Assembly (NCBI RefSeq): GCF_037811135.1
Contig: NZ_CP149130.1
Span: 633,001-697,000 of the forward strand
Length of the DNA: 64,000 bases
Reading direction: 5' to 3'
Origin: Aeromonas rivipollensis
GTDB lineage: Bacteria; Pseudomonadota; Gammaproteobacteria; Enterobacterales; Aeromonadaceae
The notes under the pieces are model-generated. The model searched no databases and was not told where the DNA came from. It saw only the letters and a program-made list of their open reading frames with translations. A program made the position numbers and the translations under genes. Positions 54,021 to 62,410 of this stretch are shown here, in pieces (position 1 is the first letter of the stretch; each line of letters opens with the position of its first letter).

Positions 54021-54127
54021 GCATTTCTGTGATCCTGACAGGCTGGATTGGTGACCCTGGGCTGGGTATTATCGATGACACTCCGTTTAATTTAGTAAAC
54101 AAGTGCAACCAAGGCAGGACGCTGAGC

Positions 54128-55432
54128 ATGCAGACAGGAAGACACAACGGACACCAGGAGCACGTGGCCTCCTATTACGCGGCCACCCGCAACGATCATC
54201 AGCAGTGGCCCGATCTCAGCGGTGAGCTGGATGCCGACGTCTGCATCATCGGCGGCGGCTTCACCGGCCTCAATACCGCCATCAACCTGGCCGAGGCCGG
54301 TTACAAGGTGGTCTTGCTTGAGGCCAACCGCATCGGCTGGGGAGCCTCGGGCCGCAACGGCGGCCAGCTCATTCGCGGCATAGGTCACGACACCAGCCAG
54401 TTTGCCCGCTGGATAGGTGAAGAGGGGGTACGGGAGCTGGACCTGATGGGGCTGGAGGCGGTGCAGCTGGTGCGCGAGCGGGTCGCGCGGTTCAACATCG
54501 ACTGCGACCTGACCTGGGGCTACTGCGATCTCGCCACCAAGCCGCGCCACCTCAAGGGATTTGAGGAGGATGCCGAGCACCTGGCCAGCCTGGGCTACCG
54601 GCACGAGGTCAGGCTGGTGCCCAAAAGCGAGATCAAGTCGGTGGTGGGGTCGGAGCGCTATATCGGCGGCATGATCGACATGGGCTCAGGCCACCTGCAT
54701 CCCCTCAACCTGGCCCTGGGTGAGGCGCGCGCGGCGGCCAGCCTGGGCGTCGCCCTGTTCGAGCAGTCCAGGGTGACCCACATCGAGTATGGCGATCGGG
54801 TCGAGGTGACCACGGCCCACGGCCGTTGCCGCGCCAGCTACCTGGTGATCGGCTGCAACGCCTACCTGAGCGATCTCAATCCCGAACTCGGGGGCAAGGT
54901 GCTGCCGGCGGGCTCCTACATACTCGCCACCCAGGTGCTGGAGAAACGGCTGCGCCAGCGGCTGCTGCCGCAAAACATGGCGGTGTGCGATCAGAACGTG
55001 GCGCTCGACTACTACCGGCTGTCGGCCGATGGTCGCCTGCTGTTTGGCGGGGCCTGCAACTATTCCGGCCGTGACCCTCAGGATATAAAGGCGTTTATGC
55101 TGCCCAAGCTGCTGCGGGTCTTCCCGGAGCTGGCGGGCACTGCCATCGAGTTTCAGTGGGGGGGCATGATAGGCATAGGCGCCAACCGGCTGCCGCAGAT
55201 CGGGCGTCTCAAAGAGCACCCCAATGTGTTCTATGCCCAGGCTTACTCGGGGCACGGCCTCAACGCCACCCACATGGCCGCCAAGCTGGTGGCCGAGGCG
55301 ATCAGGGGGGAGAGCCGGGGCTTCGATCTCTTCAGTCGCGTGCCCCACATGACCTTCCCCGGCGGGCCTGCCCTGCGCTCACCCTTGCTGGCGCTCGGGA
55401 TGCTGTGGCACCGGATGAAGGATCTGCTCTAG
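54128..55432 (+). CDS. FAD oxidoreductase, gamma-glutamylputrescine oxidase-like
   Basis: 434 residues, DAO-type flavoprotein. The FAD-binding start is VCIIGGGFTGLNTAINLAEA (~39-58) and the GWGASGRNGGQLIRGIG block matches PuuB closely, as do SGHLHPLNLALGEA, LDYYRLSADGRLLFGG and YSGHGLNATHMA. PuuB oxidises gamma-glutamylputrescine in putrescine degradation. No puuA, C or D is in this window, so it may act elsewhere or on another amine. ATG 54128 follows CAGGACGCTGAGC; the upstream open frame is not conserved. Confidence 0.85.
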   Translation: MQTGRHNGHQEHVASYYAATRNDHQQWPDLSGELDADVCIIGGGFTGLNTAINLAEAGYKVVLLEANRIGWGASGRNGGQLIRGIGHDTSQFARWIGEEGVRELDLMGLEAVQLVRERVARFNIDCDLTWGYCDLATKPRHLKGFEEDAEHLASLGYRHEVRLVPKSEIKSVVGSERYIGGMIDMGSGHLHPLNLALGEARAAASLGVALFEQSRVTHIEYGDRVEVTTAHGRCRASYLVIGCNAYLSDLNPELGGKVLPAGSYILATQVLEKRLRQRLLPQNMAVCDQNVALDYYRLSADGRLLFGGACNYSGRDPQDIKAFMLPKLLRVFPELAGTAIEFQWGGMIGIGANRLPQIGRLKEHPNVFYAQAYSGHGLNATHMAAKLVAEAIRGESRGFDLFSRVPHMTFPGGPALRSPLLALGMLWHRMKDLL

Positions 55433-55461
55433 GGGAGGGCTGGCGGCAGGGAGGAGGGCGC

Positions 55462-55881
55462 CTATCCCTGCTGCGCCGGTTCTGCCAGTTGCCAGCCCTG
55501 CTCTGTTTTCATCATCCAGACCTGGCTCTCCTGCGCCAGTGCCTGGCCTGCCTCGAACTCGCCGTATTTGCGCTCCAGCTCCATCAGGGCCATCTCCTGC
55601 TGGAAGGGACCAACCCGGTCGTAGACCAGATCCTCGTCGTGCAGCACCTGCAGTTGATCCAGCCCCTGCTTGAAGTGGAGCCGGTAGCTCACCTTGACCA
55701 GATAGACCCCCTCCATCCGCTCCTCCTTGTCGAGCACGGCGAAGTCGCTGATCTCGAACAGGGCGGGATCCGTGTCGGCCTGCAGCCTGGCGGTGACCTG
55801 GCTCTGGATCGCCTCTTCACCTGGACCTGAGTTGCAGCCATAGAGCCAGCAGGCCAGCAGGGGGATGAACCACTTTTTCAT
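55462..55881 (-). CDS. small lipoprotein of unknown function
   Basis: 139 residues. Signal peptide with lipobox (ACWLYGCNSG, Cys ~15). The mature part is a compact alpha/beta segment (VSYRLHFKQGLDQLQVLHDE) ending QGWQLAEPAQQ; no family recognised. It is convergent with the puuB-like gene and in the direction of the GNAT and dsbD genes upstream. ATG 55881 has a CGGAG site. The upstream in-frame extension overlaps the GNAT gene and lacks a signal peptide. Confidence 0.75.
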   Translation of the reverse strand: MKKWFIPLLACWLYGCNSGPGEEAIQSQVTARLQADTDPALFEISDFAVLDKEERMEGVYLVKVSYRLHFKQGLDQLQVLHDEDLVYDRVGPFQQEMALMELERKYGEFEAGQALAQESQVWMMKTEQGWQLAEPAQQG

Positions 55882-55960
55882 CAAAACTCCGGACGATGCG
55901 AGACGGTAAAGGGCAAATTCTGCCATGGCGCCTGTCATATACAAGGGATGGCCAGAAAAA

Positions 55961-56494
55961 TCAGCGCGCAGTGGCCGAGTTGGCGGGATTGGACCCATCT
56001 GGGTGACAGACGGCACGGATCATGACCAGGGTATCGCCGGTGAACCCGGCTATCTGTTTGCGATCCACCTGCTTAAAGCCGTGTTTCGACCAGAAATGCA
56101 GGGCGGGGGCGTTGGTCTCGATGACCCCGAGCCGCAGGGTGGTGCAACCCCAGCCAGCCGCCATCCCCATGACTTGTGCAATTAGCTCGCTACCAATCCC
56201 CCGTTGCTGCCAGCACTCCTTCAAAAGCAGCAGGCCAAGATAGGCCGTCTGCTCATCTGGATAACCGCGGACCAGATCGATGCAGCCAATCAGCACCTCT
56301 CCCTCCAGAATGGCCAGCACAAACTTGTCATGCTCTCCTATGCCTGGTGGGCAGATCTTCAGTATCTCCAGGGCATCCGCAGGGTTGGGTGCCTTGCCTT
56401 CAGTCAGCCAACTGTAGGCAGGCGCCGCCAGCACGACCTCCTCCAGCCACTCTATGTGGCTCGAATGAGCCGATGACAGGCGTCGCAGCTCCAT
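55961..56494 (-). CDS. GNAT acetyltransferase
   Basis: 177 residues. GNAT domain with FVLAILEGEVLIGCIDLVRG, AYLGLLLLKECWQQRGIGSE (acetyl-CoA loop QQRGIGS) and LRLGVIETNAPALHFWSKHG followed by FKQVDRKQ. Substrate unknown. It begins directly after the dsbD stop (ATG 56494, dsbD TAG 56495-56497), so it may be co-transcribed with cutA-dsbD. Confidence 0.85.
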   Translation of the reverse strand: MELRRLSSAHSSHIEWLEEVVLAAPAYSWLTEGKAPNPADALEILKICPPGIGEHDKFVLAILEGEVLIGCIDLVRGYPDEQTAYLGLLLLKECWQQRGIGSELIAQVMGMAAGWGCTTLRLGVIETNAPALHFWSKHGFKQVDRKQIAGFTGDTLVMIRAVCHPDGSNPANSATAR

Positions 56495-58270
56495 CTAGCG
56501 CAGCTTGTCCAGCTGGCCGAGGAACTCGGCGGGTCCCATAAAGCCGGTCACCCGCTGGCCGCTCACCTCGTTGCCATCGCGATCGAAGAAGATCAGGGTC
56601 GGCAGCCCCAGCATGTTCAGGCCGTTGAGCAGATCCACGTCGGCATCGTCGTTGGCGGTGACGTCAGCCTGCAGCAGCACCATGTCAGCAAAGCGGGCCC
56701 GCACCTCGGGATCGCTGAAGGTCTTGTGTTCGAACTCCTTGCAGGCGACGCACCAGTCGGCGTAGAGATCCAGCAGCACCGGCTTGCCGCGGGCGGCCTC
56801 AAGCTGGGTCTTGAGGTCATCCAGGGTCTTGATGCGGATAAATCGGGGCGCCTCGGCCCCGGTGCTGGCCTTGACGCCAGGCGCGGGCAGCAGCAGATCC
56901 TTGCCCACCACCACCAGGCCCATCATCGCCAGCAGCAGTACGAAGCCGCCGAGGCTCTTGCCCACCGAGTGGGGGCGGTGCTGGTTGTGGTGATAGAGAT
57001 AGCCGCACAGCAGCAGCGCCCAACCGAGCCAGAGCAGGGTGGCGACCTGGTCGCTCAAGAGCCGTGACAGCAGCAGTATGGGCACCGCCAGCAGCGCAAA
57101 GCCAAAGAGTTGCTTGATCACATCCATCCAGGCGCCCGCCTTGGGCAGCAACTTGCCCCCCGAGGTGCCGAGCAGCAGCAGCGGCAGCCCCATGCCCAGC
57201 GACAGGGCATAGAGGGCCGCCCCGCCGAGCCAGAGATCGCCGCTCTGGGCCACGTAGATGAGCGCCCCGGAGAGCGGGGCCGTGGTGCAGGGTGAGCAGA
57301 CCAGGCCGGAGATCATCCCCATGATGGCGACCCCGACCACGGAGCCGCCCTGCTGGCGGTTGGAGAGGCCGGACAGCCGGGTTTGCAGGCTGCTCGGCAG
57401 TTGCAGGGTATAGAGTCCGAACATGGAGAGCGCCAGCAGCACGAACATCACCGAGAGGCCGATCAGCACATAGGGGTGCTGCAGCGCCGCCTGGAACTTC
57501 AGCCCCGCCGAGGCGACCACCAGCCCGAGCAGGGTGTAGGTGACCGCCATCCCCTGCACATAGACGAAGGAGAGCAGGAAGGCGCGGCGGGTGGAGAGAT
57601 GCTGCCCGGCACCGGCGATGATGCCGGTTAAAATGGGGTACATGGGGAAGACGCAGGGGGTAAAGGCGAGCCCCAGCCCCAGCGCAAAGAAGGCGGCGAT
57701 GCTGAGCCAGAAGCCCTGGCTGCCGAGGGCGGCCGCCAGTCTGTCCTGCTGGCTGCCGGCCGGCGCCTCTGTGGCGTCAGCGGGGCCAGCCTGCCCGGCG
57801 TCGACGGTGGCCGCGAGGGGCTGCACCGGGATCCGCTTGTCGGTGGGGGGATAGCAGAGGCCCTCGGTGCAACCCTGATAGCTTATCTTGAGGCTGGCGG
57901 CGTCCCCCACCTGGGTCAGGGTGACGGGGATCTGCAGCTCCTGATAGAAGACCCTGGTCTTGCCGAAGAAGTCATCCTCATGCTCGGTGCCCGCAGGCAG
58001 CACTGGGGGCTCGAAGGCGAGGTTCTCCCCCTTGACGCTGATGCTGTGGCGATAGAGGTAGTAACCGTCGGCGAGGCGCAGGGTCAGCAGCAGCTTGTTT
58101 CCCTGCTGCTCGCTCTCGAGGACGAAGGCCTCGTCCACTTTCAGAAACTTGGGCTGGGCACTGGCCTCGATGCCGAGGCTGCTCAGCAGATCCTGGCTGC
58201 TGGCCTGGGCGGGGACCGCGAGCAGGCTCAGCAGGAGCAGCAGGGGGGAAAGCAGGGATCGCAGAGTCAT
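56495..58270 (-). CDS. dsbD: thiol:disulfide interchange protein DsbD
   Basis: 591 residues. It carries electrons from cytosolic thioredoxin to periplasmic thiol proteins. Signal peptide ~1-20; alpha domain with the GCTEGLCYPP cysteine pair (~122-127); central eight-helix beta domain with FTPCVFPMYP and GLVCSPCTTAP; gamma thioredoxin-like domain with WCVACKEFE (~500-508). All six redox cysteines are present. ATG 58270 overlaps the cutA stop as ATGA, so the two are translated together. Confidence 0.96.
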   Translation of the reverse strand: MTLRSLLSPLLLLLSLLAVPAQASSQDLLSSLGIEASAQPKFLKVDEAFVLESEQQGNKLLLTLRLADGYYLYRHSISVKGENLAFEPPVLPAGTEHEDDFFGKTRVFYQELQIPVTLTQVGDAASLKISYQGCTEGLCYPPTDKRIPVQPLAATVDAGQAGPADATEAPAGSQQDRLAAALGSQGFWLSIAAFFALGLGLAFTPCVFPMYPILTGIIAGAGQHLSTRRAFLLSFVYVQGMAVTYTLLGLVVASAGLKFQAALQHPYVLIGLSVMFVLLALSMFGLYTLQLPSSLQTRLSGLSNRQQGGSVVGVAIMGMISGLVCSPCTTAPLSGALIYVAQSGDLWLGGAALYALSLGMGLPLLLLGTSGGKLLPKAGAWMDVIKQLFGFALLAVPILLLSRLLSDQVATLLWLGWALLLCGYLYHHNQHRPHSVGKSLGGFVLLLAMMGLVVVGKDLLLPAPGVKASTGAEAPRFIRIKTLDDLKTQLEAARGKPVLLDLYADWCVACKEFEHKTFSDPEVRARFADMVLLQADVTANDDADVDLLNGLNMLGLPTLIFFDRDGNEVSGQRVTGFMGPAEFLGQLDKLR

Positions 58271-58584
58271 GAGGTCTCCTGTGTCAACCAGTCGAGGTAG
58301 GCTTGATGGCCCTGGCTGGCGGGGATCGCCAGGATCTCCGGCACCTGGTAGGGGTGGTGAGCCAGGATGCACCGCTCGAGCTCGGCAAAGAGCGGCTGGC
58401 GGGATTTGATGATCAGCTGGATCTCCCGTGCCCGCTCTATCTTCCCCTGCCAGCGATAGACGGAGGTGAGCCCCGGCAACTGATTGATGCAGGCGGCGAG
58501 GCGCTGGTTGAGCAGTTGCTCGCAGAGGAGGTCGGCACTGGCTTCATCCGGGCAGGTGCAGAGCACCAGAATGGCGTCGGTCAT
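58267..58584 (-). CDS. cutA: divalent-cation tolerance protein CutA
   Basis: 105 residues, CutA1 family. VLCTCPDEASADLLCEQLLN, ACINQLPGLTSVYRWQGKIE and EIQLIIKSRQ match the trimeric ferredoxin-like family; the HHPYQVPEILAIPASQG end is diagnostic. Often said to aid copper tolerance; molecular role unresolved. It precedes and overlaps dsbD, as in E. coli. ATG 58584 has only a weak ribosome site. Confidence 0.95.
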   Translation of the reverse strand: MTDAILVLCTCPDEASADLLCEQLLNQRLAACINQLPGLTSVYRWQGKIERAREIQLIIKSRQPLFAELERCILAHHPYQVPEILAIPASQGHQAYLDWLTQETS

Positions 58585-58778
58585 GGGGTTGGCAGTCTCG
58601 TCAGCGGGGGCGCAAAGGCCCTCTGGAACAGCGGTTACTATACCGGGCAAAGGGGCAAATAGCACCCGGCCCGCACCCTGCTGGCGGCGCTCTCAATTAC
58701 TGATGCGCCCGAGATAGACGCTGTGAAAAGGACAGGGCAGAATGAGCGGGCTTGTTCCCACTCTACGTAAGGAAATGT

Positions 58779-59120
58779 ATGACCCAACAGAATGAGCAGC
58801 AGAGAAACCGCATGTTGAGCCTGTTGCGTGAAGGCGAGCGCCGCATGTTGGTGCAACTGGCCGGTCTGCTGCGTACCAGTGTCGATGAAATCAATGCGGA
58901 GCTGGAAAAAGAAGAGTTGCTGTCTACCCTGGAGCAACCCATTACGGTGGAGTACCTCAACGGCGTGGTGCAACACCATCTGTTCGAGCGTCTGCACAAG
59001 GGAGACATGGTCGCGGCCCAGCGCATGCTGAACCAGTATCAGAGCGACCTCGAGGCCATGCTGAACCAGGAAGCGGCCCAGACCGAGGCCCCTGCCGACG
59101 AGGTGAAGGCGCAAGCCTGA
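58779..59120 (+). CDS. hypothetical helical protein
   Basis: 113 residues, not recognised. Soluble and mostly helical; a possible small helix-turn-helix-like segment at RRMLVQLAGLLRTSVDEINA, then VEYLNGVVQHHLFERLHKGD and an acidic alanine-rich tail. No membrane segment or signal. ATG 58779 has a TAAGGAAATGT site; an overlapping ATG four bases earlier is out of frame. Isolated, divergent from cutA. Codon use is normal for the chromosome. Confidence 0.7.
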   Translation: MTQQNEQQRNRMLSLLREGERRMLVQLAGLLRTSVDEINAELEKEELLSTLEQPITVEYLNGVVQHHLFERLHKGDMVAAQRMLNQYQSDLEAMLNQEAAQTEAPADEVKAQA

Positions 59121-59197
59121 ATACCTGCCCCTCGAGGATCCAGATCAGCACCATCATGCCAGTCGCATGATGGTGCCTCGTTTTATCCCTTCTCTTG

Positions 59198-59635
59198 TCA
59201 CCCCGTGACCCGCTGTGCTCCCTGGCCCGGGATGGGGAACACCTTGTCATAGCTCCAGTTGTAGACGAAGGCATAGACCAGGTAGAACAGCACGAAGCCC
59301 AGATCCAGCACCAGCGCCTCCAGCAGGCCTATGTCGAGCCACCAGGACATCACCGGCAGGGCGACGATCAGCAAGCCCCCCTCGAAACCGAAGGTATGCA
59401 GCACCCGTTGCCACAGAGTTTTGTGGGTGTGGCCCTGCAGGCGCAGCAGCAGCCTGTCCACCCCTATGTTGTAGACATAGTTCCAGAGGGTGGCGACCAC
59501 CGAGAAGAACAGGGCCAGGGGCCCCATGTGGTTGAGACCGACGCCGGTTACCCAGCTTGCCAGGGGGGCGGCGATCAGCAGGCCAATCAATTCGAAGCCG
59601 ATGGCGTGGCGCAGGCGATCACGGGTATTACGCAT
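59198..59635 (-). CDS. PACE-family efflux transporter
   Basis: 145 residues with four membrane helices in two repeats. The family signature is plain: RNTRDRLRHAIGFELIGLLI, ASWVTGVGLNHMG, ATLWNYVYNIGVDRLLLRLQ, then a second repeat RVLHTFGFEGGLLIVALPVM ending YAFVYNWSYDKVFP. PACE (AceI-like) pumps export chlorhexidine and other biocides, and short-chain diamines. The conserved glutamate in the first helix (FE) is present. Divergent from a LysR gene, the usual AceI/AceR layout. Confidence 0.92.
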   Translation of the reverse strand: MRNTRDRLRHAIGFELIGLLIAAPLASWVTGVGLNHMGPLALFFSVVATLWNYVYNIGVDRLLLRLQGHTHKTLWQRVLHTFGFEGGLLIVALPVMSWWLDIGLLEALVLDLGFVLFYLVYAFVYNWSYDKVFPIPGQGAQRVTG

Positions 59636-59681
59636 TGTCTGTCTCTCTATTTCTCTTTTCGGGTGTGTATGGCGGCCAATT

Positions 59682-59731
59682 TATCGCTATTTTTCGATAG
59701 GTTCACGTTGGTATCTATCGCTAAAATAGAT
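59682..59731. promoter_or_regulatory. two dyads in PACE-LysR control region
   Basis: TATCG/CGATA arms (59682-59686 and 59695-59699) and perfect ATCTAT/ATAGAT arms (59713-59718 and 59726-59731) lie in the 131-bp divergent gap. The second has the T-N11-A spacing typical of LysR-type sites. Probable operators for the adjacent regulator. Confidence 0.55.
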
Positions 59732-59766
59732 GGATCTGGGGGCAATAACAGGGCTGGAGCAGACGG

Positions 59767-60648
59767 ATGACCCCTTCACTGGAACAATTCAAGGCGTTGC
59801 TGGCGGCGGCCGAGACGGGATCCTTCTCGGCGGCGGCGCGCCGCCTGGGCAAGGCGCAGTCGGTGGTGAGCACCGCCATCGCCAACCTGGAGATAGATCT
59901 CGGCCTCGAGCTGTTCGATCGCAGCGGCCGCTACCCGGTGCTGACCGAGGCGGGGGCCCGCATCAGTCAGGAGGCGGGGGTGCTGCTGGCCCAGAGCGAG
60001 CGGCTGCAAGCCATCGCCGGGGAGCTGGCCAGCGGCATAGAGTCGCGCCTCACCCTCGCCATCGACGATGACTCCCACCTGCCCTGGCTCGGTGCCCTGC
60101 TGGAGGAGTTCGCCGGCCGCTATCCGACTGTGGAGCTGGAGCTGCTGTTCCCGCTGATGGAAGATGTGACCGAGCTACTCAAGAGCGGGCGGGCCCAGCT
60201 CGGCATCAGCTACCAGAAGGCACACCCCGAGCGCGAGCTTGTCTCCCGCTCCCTGGGGAGCGTCGCCATGCCCCTGGTGGTCTCCCCGGATCACCCCCTG
60301 GCCCACAAGACGCCGCTGCACGAGAGCGATCTGCAAGGGGCCCGCCAGCTGATGGTGACGGGACGGCGGGAGGGCACGGAGCGCCATCGCTTCCGCTTCT
60401 CGTCCCAGGTGTGGTGGGTCGAGGGGGATCTCGGGATCCTGGAGCTGGTCAAGCTGGGGCTGGGGTGGTCTGCGGTGCCCGAGTTTCTGCTGCACCGGCC
60501 GCTGGCGCGGGGGGAGCTGGTGGTGCTCAAGCCGGATTTCATTCCCCAGGCCGAGCTGGAGCTGGAGTTGCAGTGGTATCGCGCCCGCCCGCTCGGGCAG
60601 GCGGGACGCTGGCTGAAGGAGGCCCTGCTGGCGCGGGTGCCTCGTTAG
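59767..60648 (+). CDS. LysR-family regulator of PACE pump
   Basis: 293 residues. Helix-turn-helix LEQFKALLAAAETGSFSAAA, then LGKAQSVVSTAIANLEIDLG, and an effector domain (~90-285). Divergent from the PACE transporter, so an AceR-like activator responding to pump substrates is likely. ATG 59767 follows a GGAGCAGACGG site. Confidence 0.9.
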   Translation: MTPSLEQFKALLAAAETGSFSAAARRLGKAQSVVSTAIANLEIDLGLELFDRSGRYPVLTEAGARISQEAGVLLAQSERLQAIAGELASGIESRLTLAIDDDSHLPWLGALLEEFAGRYPTVELELLFPLMEDVTELLKSGRAQLGISYQKAHPERELVSRSLGSVAMPLVVSPDHPLAHKTPLHESDLQGARQLMVTGRREGTERHRFRFSSQVWWVEGDLGILELVKLGLGWSAVPEFLLHRPLARGELVVLKPDFIPQAELELELQWYRARPLGQAGRWLKEALLARVPR

Positions 60649-60654
60649 CCGACC

Positions 60655-61566
60655 TTACTCGGTCAGGGAGTAGGGCAGGGGTTGCAGGGCGAGGCGGGAG
60701 CCTTCCTCCTGCTTGAGGCGGAAGCTGGCGTCGGCCTCGGTGTCTTTTGGCAGCACGGCGGTGAGCCACAGCTGGCCATCCTGCTGCCAGACGTTCAGCA
60801 CCATGCCGCTGCGCCGCCAGTTGTCACCGAGCTGGATCTCCAGGGTATCGCCGCTGGCAACGGGGCCAGTGGCCTGCCCGGCCAGCACGAAGAGGGCGCG
60901 GTTGTTGGCGCCGCGATATTTGGCGCGCGCCACTATCTCCTGCCCCATGTAGCAGCCCTTGGTGAAGCTGATGCCGTCCAGGGCCTGCAGGTTCAGCATC
61001 TGGGGAATGTACTCACCCTGGTGAACTGCCTCCAGGTGCGGGATCCCTGCCTTGATGTCCAGACCCCACCAGAGCGCTTCGTCGCCGGCAGGCAGATCCG
61101 GTGCCAGCGGCGACTCGCTTGCCAGCAGCCAGCGATCGGCTTCCACCCTGACCGCCATGCCGCCCTCGACAAGGCCGGTTTCCTGAAGGCCGTATTGCGC
61201 CGCGATCCAGGCATCAGTGCCCTGACCGGCCAGACCGACCACCTGGCCCTGGAATTCGCCGATCTCCACCTTGGCGAACACCGCAAACTTCTTGAGTTCG
61301 GGCAACTGGCGCGCCAGCACCGACGGCTTGGTCAGCAGCAGCAGGCTCTCGTCGAGGCAGAGCAGGCGAAAATCGCTCCACAGCTTGCCCTTGGGATCGC
61401 AATGGCCGCCGAGGGTGCTCTGGCCAGGTTGCAGGGCGTTGACGTCACAGGTGACCTGGCCTTGCAGATATTTCACGCGATCATTGCCGGTGAGGCGGGT
61501 GATGGCCAGATCGGTCAGGGGAAACAGGGTTGGCTCGGCAGGAAGAACAGGGGTCGGCAGGCTCAC
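60655..61566 (-). CDS. ygfZ: tRNA-modifying protein YgfZ
   Basis: 303 residues, folate-binding GcvT-like family that helps repair or assemble iron-sulfur enzymes. The hallmark KGCYMGQE (Cys ~216) lies in DGISFTKGCYMGQEIVARAK; ITRLTGNDRVKYLQGQVTCD near the N-terminus is diagnostic. GTG 61566 is the start (GGAATACCATC upstream). Divergent from sdhE, a conserved layout. Confidence 0.95.
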   Translation of the reverse strand: MSLPTPVLPAEPTLFPLTDLAITRLTGNDRVKYLQGQVTCDVNALQPGQSTLGGHCDPKGKLWSDFRLLCLDESLLLLTKPSVLARQLPELKKFAVFAKVEIGEFQGQVVGLAGQGTDAWIAAQYGLQETGLVEGGMAVRVEADRWLLASESPLAPDLPAGDEALWWGLDIKAGIPHLEAVHQGEYIPQMLNLQALDGISFTKGCYMGQEIVARAKYRGANNRALFVLAGQATGPVASGDTLEIQLGDNWRRSGMVLNVWQQDGQLWLTAVLPKDTEADASFRLKQEEGSRLALQPLPYSLTE

Positions 61567-61679
61567 GATGGTATTCCAGAGACAGAAAGTATGTGACCTG
61601 CATGGTAAAGACGTAAGGAATGTTTGTCAGCCGGAAAATCCAGCTGCTACCATCCTCGGGTCTTTGTAAGGAGAGTTCC

Positions 61680-61949
61680 ATGTTGAGCCCAATTGAAAAG
61701 TCCCGCCTGAAGTGGGCCTGCCGTCGCGGCATGCTCGAGCTGGATGTGATCTTTATGCCCTTTTTCGAGCACGAGTTCGACTCCCTGAGCGAGGCCGAGC
61801 AGCAGACCTTCATCCGTCTGCTGGCGTGCGAGGATCCAGAGCTGTTCCGCTGGAGCATGGGCCACGGTGTGCCGAGCGATCCCGATTTCGCCGCCATGAT
61901 CCCCCTGATCCTGGAGCGCAATCAGGCCCGTCACGATCGCCTGAGCTGA
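61680..61949 (+). CDS. sdhE: succinate dehydrogenase assembly factor SdhE
   Basis: 89 residues, whole-length. It attaches FAD to SdhA. The family motif RGMLELD is intact (RRGMLELDVIFMPFFEHEFD), followed by FIRLLACEDPELFRWSMGH. ATG 61680 follows AAGGAGAGTTCC. Six bases separate it from ygfX. Confidence 0.95.
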   Translation: MLSPIEKSRLKWACRRGMLELDVIFMPFFEHEFDSLSEAEQQTFIRLLACEDPELFRWSMGHGVPSDPDFAAMIPLILERNQARHDRLS

Positions 61950-61955
61950 TCCCCG

Positions 61956-62366
61956 ATGCGGGTCCTGATGCCCGTCATCCCCTCCCGGCGGCAGCGCCTG
62001 CTGCTGCTTGCCCTGTTTCTGCTGTTGCTCTGGCCGGTTGCCGCACTGATCCATGGCTGGCAATGGGGGCTGTTTCTCCCCTGCTGGTTGCTGGGGCTCT
62101 GGCTGGCCTGGCGCCCCGTCACCCAGGGGGGCGAGACGCTGCTCTGGGACGGGGAGTGGCTGGCGTGGCGAGGGCGGCGCCATCGACTGGATGACCGCAG
62201 CCGCATCCTGCCCGGGGTGCTCTGGCTGAGGTTGCAGACGGAAGAGGGGGCCGAGCGCCACCTCTGGCTCTTCTCCGACGCCCTGGCACCAGAACACTAC
62301 CGCGCCCTGGCCCGCGCCATCCACCTGGCCCCCTCCAACCCCCCGGCTTCACCCCATAACAGATGA
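61956..62366 (+). CDS. ygfX: YgfX/CptA-like membrane protein
   Basis: 136 residues. Two N-terminal membrane helices (~13-31 and ~36-52) and a cytosolic beta domain with LLWDGEWLAWRGRRHRLDD and LWLFSDALAPEHYRALARAI. This fits the YgfX family, the membrane partner of SdhE (also described as the CptA toxin acting on MreB/FtsZ in E. coli). Sequence is weakly conserved; the operon with sdhE carries the call. ATG 61956. Confidence 0.85.
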   Translation: MRVLMPVIPSRRQRLLLLALFLLLLWPVAALIHGWQWGLFLPCWLLGLWLAWRPVTQGGETLLWDGEWLAWRGRRHRLDDRSRILPGVLWLRLQTEEGAERHLWLFSDALAPEHYRALARAIHLAPSNPPASPHNR

Positions 62367-62388
62367 CCCCGCCGGGGCGGGGTCATCT
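62361..62388. terminator. perfect bidirectional hairpin, ygfX-nadB
   Basis: 12-bp arms (62361-62372 with 62377-62388), CGGG loop, between the convergent ygfX and nadB genes. Confidence 0.75.
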
Positions 62389-62410
62389 GATGGACGGCGG
62401 TGGGCGTCGT

